Assembly (NCBI GenBank): GCA_946478935.1
Contig: CAMLEL010000098.1
Location: forward strand, 1-7,908
Direction of reading: 5' to 3'
Source: an uncultured Armatimonadota bacterium
GTDB lineage: Bacteria; Armatimonadota; Fimbriimonadia; Fimbriimonadales; Fimbriimonadaceae
DNA length: 7,908 nucleotides
This document shows positions 6,044 through 7,908 of this stretch, in pieces. Every line of letters begins with the position of its first letter. Positions within the stretch are counted from its first letter, which is position 1. The position numbers and the translations under genes were made by a program. The notes under the pieces were generated by a model. It did no database searches. It was not told the origin of the DNA and worked only from the letters and a program-made list of their open reading frames with translations.

Positions 6044-7015
6044 CGGCAAAAGCAGTTCCAGGCAAGCGACCATCGGTCCGGCGAGTCCATTGGCATTGTT
6101 GCGCAAGTCGATCGTCACTTCCGATTTGCCCGCGAGGACATCCTTTAACTCCCCAGCCACACCGTTCGCGAAGCGAAGCTGGATGACGTTGTCTACATTG
6201 GAGAGCATGGGCAACCTCGACTCGGCTCGAACAATGGTTGTACGGATCGACTCTTTTCCGCGCTTCCAGACGATCTGTGTCGAGCCTTCCTTACCAACCA
6301 GTAACTGCTCACGGGCCTTCAGCGGCAAGATGGTTTTCTTCGTCCGCTTGGTTAGTTCCAAACGAACTTTGGAGATTTCTTCCCACTTGACCTTGCCGCT
6401 GTTGAAATCACGCTGGAGTTTCCGGAACGACGCGATCGTTTCCGAGTTGGGTACCCAGTGATCGTCCACATACTCGACATAGTCGCCGACCTTTACTCCG
6501 GCCCGATCAGCCGGTCCGCCGGGAACGATGGCGACCACCGTGAGCTTGGGAATCCTGATTCCCGCTGCCAGAGCCTCCTCTGGTTCGACGGGCTGGCCCG
6601 AGACGCGCTCCTCGGCGCTCTTTGGCTCGGAATAGATCAGATCGAGTTGGGCGCCAATGCCTTCATACTCGCCCCGACGCATCGCCTGGTGAACCCGGAA
6701 GAGATCCTTCTGCATGTAAAGCGAGTCTGGGTCGCCCAGGCTCGAAACCATCCCGCGAATGGCCCCGAGCGCCAGTTTTTCCTCATCGACGATTCGCTCA
6801 ACGTAACGCTGCTTGAGCAAGTTTGAGATTTCGTAAAAGTAGTCACCCTCAGGAACTTCGCTCTTGTCTCGACTGGCAACGAGGCCAGAAACCGTCAAGG
6901 TATCGTTTGCCCCACCGACGTCCACCCGGTCCCGCATCACGGCTCCTAGCAGGATAGCTCCGGCCGTCGAGAGCACGGCAGCGGTCGCAAGTAGGGATTT
7001 TGACGTTTGTTTCAT
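6041..7015 (-). CDS. N-terminal part of the degenerate S41 homologue (signal anchor and PDZ)
   Basis: This is the 324-residue product expected if the amber codon terminates. Residues 7-26 form a hydrophobic signal anchor. Residues 58-102 are the N-terminal helical part, with MVSSLGDPDSLYM (89-101) matching LMASLGDPHTMFL of the neighbour. An expanded PDZ-like domain follows (about 115-265), with YEGIGAQLD, VPGGPADRAGVKVGDYVEYV and two insertions relative to the neighbour: an acidic one of about 20 residues (129-155) and a basic one of about 35-40 (205-245). The start of the protease core is present up to TIDLRNNANG (301-310), where the paralogue has VIDVRSNPGG. Loss of the Pro-Gly pair suggests a changed oxyanion region. 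The ATG lies in TAATG shared with the rpiB stop; the ribosome-binding site is weak, so translation probably depends on coupling. Confidence 0.72.
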   Translation of the reverse strand: MKQTSKSLLATAAVLSTAGAILLGAVMRDRVDVGGANDTLTVSGLVASRDKSEVPEGDYFYEISNLLKQRYVERIVDEEKLALGAIRGMVSSLGDPDSLYMQKDLFRVHQAMRRGEYEGIGAQLDLIYSEPKSAEERVSGQPVEPEEALAAGIRIPKLTVVAIVPGGPADRAGVKVGDYVEYVDDHWVPNSETIASFRKLQRDFNSGKVKWEEISKVRLELTKRTKKTILPLKAREQLLVGKEGSTQIVWKRGKESIRTTIVRAESRLPMLSNVDNVIQLRFANGVAGELKDVLAGKSEVTIDLRNNANGLAGPMVACLELLLP

Positions 7016-7458
7016 TAGCAGCTCAAATTCGCGTCCAGCAATTCCACACGCTTGGCATGTCTTGCTGCATCATCCGGGCCAGTCTCCAAAAATGCCTGGA
7101 GGATCGCAACTCCTTCACCCTTGCTCAGAATACGACCGCCCACACAAAGAACGTTCGCATGGTTGTGCTGTCGGGCCAATCGGGCCATTTCCTCCGTGGT
7201 ACATTCGGCCGCCCGAACGTGCGGATAACGGTTGGCACGAATGCAGACTCCAATACCGGTTCCACACACGAGCACCCCAAAGTCAAATCTTCCATGTTTC
7301 AGTTCGCAAGCCACGGCATCAGCGGCAAGTGGATAGTCAAACGCTTCCGTGGACTGAGCCCCGGTTTCGGAAACTTCATGGCCCTGGGAGCGAGCCCATT
7401 CGGCCAAATGGGACCGCAATTCATATCCGGCGTGGTCTGATCCGAAAATCAGTTTCAA
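7015..7458 (-). CDS. rpiB: Ribose-5-phosphate isomerase B
   Basis: A 147-residue RpiB/LacAB-family isomerase interconverting ribose 5-phosphate and ribulose 5-phosphate in the non-oxidative pentose phosphate pathway, in the cytoplasm. The N-terminus KLIFGSDHAGYELR has the phosphate- and sugar-binding D8-H9. The DYP at 41-43, the anion-binding loop with catalytic cysteine CGTGIG (65-70), RAAEC (82-86), the QHNHANVLCVGGR segment (97-109; H98, N99) and RHAKRV (133-138) are all in place. Length is typical (about 145-150). The start is TTG at 7458, overlapping the TGA of the upstream HEAT gene (TTGA) and preceded by AAGGAG at eight bases. The stop TAA overlaps the next ATG by one base. LacA/LacB-type galactose-6-phosphate isomerases share the fold, but the CGTG loop with no lactose genes favours RpiB. 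Confidence 0.95.
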   Translation of the reverse strand: MKLIFGSDHAGYELRSHLAEWARSQGHEVSETGAQSTEAFDYPLAADAVACELKHGRFDFGVLVCGTGIGVCIRANRYPHVRAAECTTEEMARLARQHNHANVLCVGGRILSKGEGVAILQAFLETGPDDAARHAKRVELLDANLSC

Positions 7459-7908
7459 TTAGAAATCTCCTTCACACCTTCGACGACGCGCGGGTCGATG
7501 CTGGCGTTGAGCGTCGCAATCGCTTGCGGAGGAAGCGTCAGTTTTCTGGACTTTGCCAACTCGATAAGGGCAAGCTGGACGATTGGAAGCTTGTCTGAAA
7601 ATGTGTTCGCGATCTCGTCAAGTGAAAGTTCGCCCGGATGTTTGGTCCACGCCGCGAGCGCGGCGGCTCTTACCCGTGGCGAGAGATCAGTCACCGCGAT
7701 ACGCAGGGCCGCGCGGTGAGCCTCAGCGGGTGTCGCTGACATCCGACTCAGCAAGTCCAGGCGCACACCGATCGATTCATCTCGGATCGCCTTGTAACCT
7801 TCTGCAGCTTCTCGCGGTTTGCCGGATTGGATCAGTCGCCACGCGCTTTCGGCGCGCACCGCATCGCTCGGATCATTCACTGTCGACCACAGGAACCGCT
7901 TCAAGACG
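7455..7908 (-). CDS. HEAT-repeat protein, C-terminal part (runs off right edge)
   Basis: The last 151 or so codons of a longer protein. The frame stays open to the window edge, so the TTG at 7904 is not a convincing start. The visible part is a chain of amphipathic helices with HEAT-type spacing, e.g. DAVRAESAWRLIQSG, then IGVRLDLLSRM, then the clearest unit DLSPRVRAAALAAWTKH with the D-x-x-x-x-V-R-x-x-A-A-x-A pattern. Pro, Asp and Arg positions resemble PBS-lyase/HEAT_2 repeats. HEAT repeats are protein-binding scaffolds and give no reaction. Whether an enzymatic domain precedes them cannot be seen. The TGA overlaps the TTG of rpiB, so it is the upstream visible member of the minus-strand operon. 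Confidence 0.75.
   Translation of the reverse strand, partial: VLKRFLWSTVNDPSDAVRAESAWRLIQSGKPREAAEGYKAIRDESIGVRLDLLSRMSATPAEAHRAALRIAVTDLSPRVRAAALAAWTKHPGELSLDEIANTFSDKLPIVQLALIELAKSRKLTLPPQAIATLNASIDPRVVEGVKEISN
7467..7472 (-). promoter_or_regulatory. Shine-Dalgarno AAGGAG for the TTG start of rpiB
   Basis: AAGGAG on the minus strand ends eight bases before the TTG at 7458. It is the strongest ribosome-binding site in this operon and confirms the unusual TTG, since RpiB's conserved N-terminus begins immediately there. Confidence 0.75.

Larger units (their letters stand above)
5771..7015 (-). pseudogene. S41 peptidase homologue with in-frame amber stop and degenerate active site
   Basis: Reading from the ATG at 7015 in one frame gives 414 codons to a TGA at 5773-5771, interrupted only by TAG at 6043-6041 (codon 325). 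No frameshift is needed: codons 326-414 continue the S41 fold. The sense codons on either side match the intact downstream paralogue without a gap from its VIDVRSNPGG segment to about ten residues past the TAG. The gene boundaries are intact. Its ATG overlaps the rpiB stop by one base and its TGA overlaps the GTG of the intact S41 gene by four. So this is a gene otherwise kept in frame and in operon context. As read, translation stops at residue 324, before the protease core is complete. Possible explanations are a recent nonsense mutation, a base-calling error, or read-through. Listed here as one broken gene; its two readable parts are described separately. Confidence 0.8.

Noticed and set aside
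5990..6060. Frameshift between the two parts of the degenerate S41 homologue
   Set aside because: The distance between the two reading-frame starts (7015 and 5998) is 339 whole codons, and the residues between follow the S41 alignment, so the break is a substitution-type stop, not a frameshift.
6864..7598. 244-codon plus-strand open frame across rpiB and its neighbours
   Set aside because: It crosses three well-supported minus-strand genes and shows no domain or start signal.

Overview
The window looks like chromosomal sequence from a free-living, moderately GC-rich bacterium. Genes are tightly packed on both strands, with several GTG and TTG starts, two predicted exported or membrane-anchored proteins, and an import system. 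The mix (GYF_2/TM2 protein, secreted cyclophilin, tandem S41 peptidases, rpiB, HEAT-repeat protein) would suit Armatimonadota such as the Fimbriimonadia. That placement is an impression from gene content and was not tested. I see no insertion sequence, phage gene, CRISPR array, tRNA or rRNA.

Layout. Positions 1-487 (minus) hold the N-terminal third of a glutamyl-tRNA synthetase running off the left edge. A short divergent intergenic region (488-584) separates it from a plus-strand block: a DUF4239-type four-helix membrane protein (585-1388), a GYF_2-linker-TM2 protein (GTG start at 1473, to 1997), a secreted cyclophilin-type prolyl isomerase (2039-2587), and two coupled permeases of a dipeptide/oligopeptide ABC importer (2634-3638 and 3635-4519). 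From 4520 to the right edge everything is on the minus strand. Read 5' to 3' the order is a HEAT-repeat protein (partial), rpiB, a degenerate S41 peptidase homologue and an intact CtpA-type S41 peptidase. Each junction overlaps by 1 to 4 bases, so this is almost certainly one operon. It meets the permease operon tail to tail with a single base between stop codons.

The most notable region is the S41 pair. The downstream copy (4521-5774) has a complete Ser-Lys-Gln catalytic set (S308, K333, Q337). The upstream copy (5771-7015) aligns with it without gaps across the active-site segment, but has Gly, His and Val at those positions and has lost the NPGG motif. It also carries an in-frame amber TAG at 6041-6043, after which the same frame continues for 89 codons to a stop that overlaps the next gene. 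It is therefore a pseudoprotease by active site and, as read here, also a broken gene. Whether the TAG is a real mutation, a sequence error or a read-through site cannot be settled from this window.

Functional themes are envelope protein quality control and processing (prolyl isomerase, S41 protease and pseudoprotease), peptide or other solute import (permease pair without a visible binding protein or ATPases), translation (GluRS) and the pentose phosphate pathway (RpiB).
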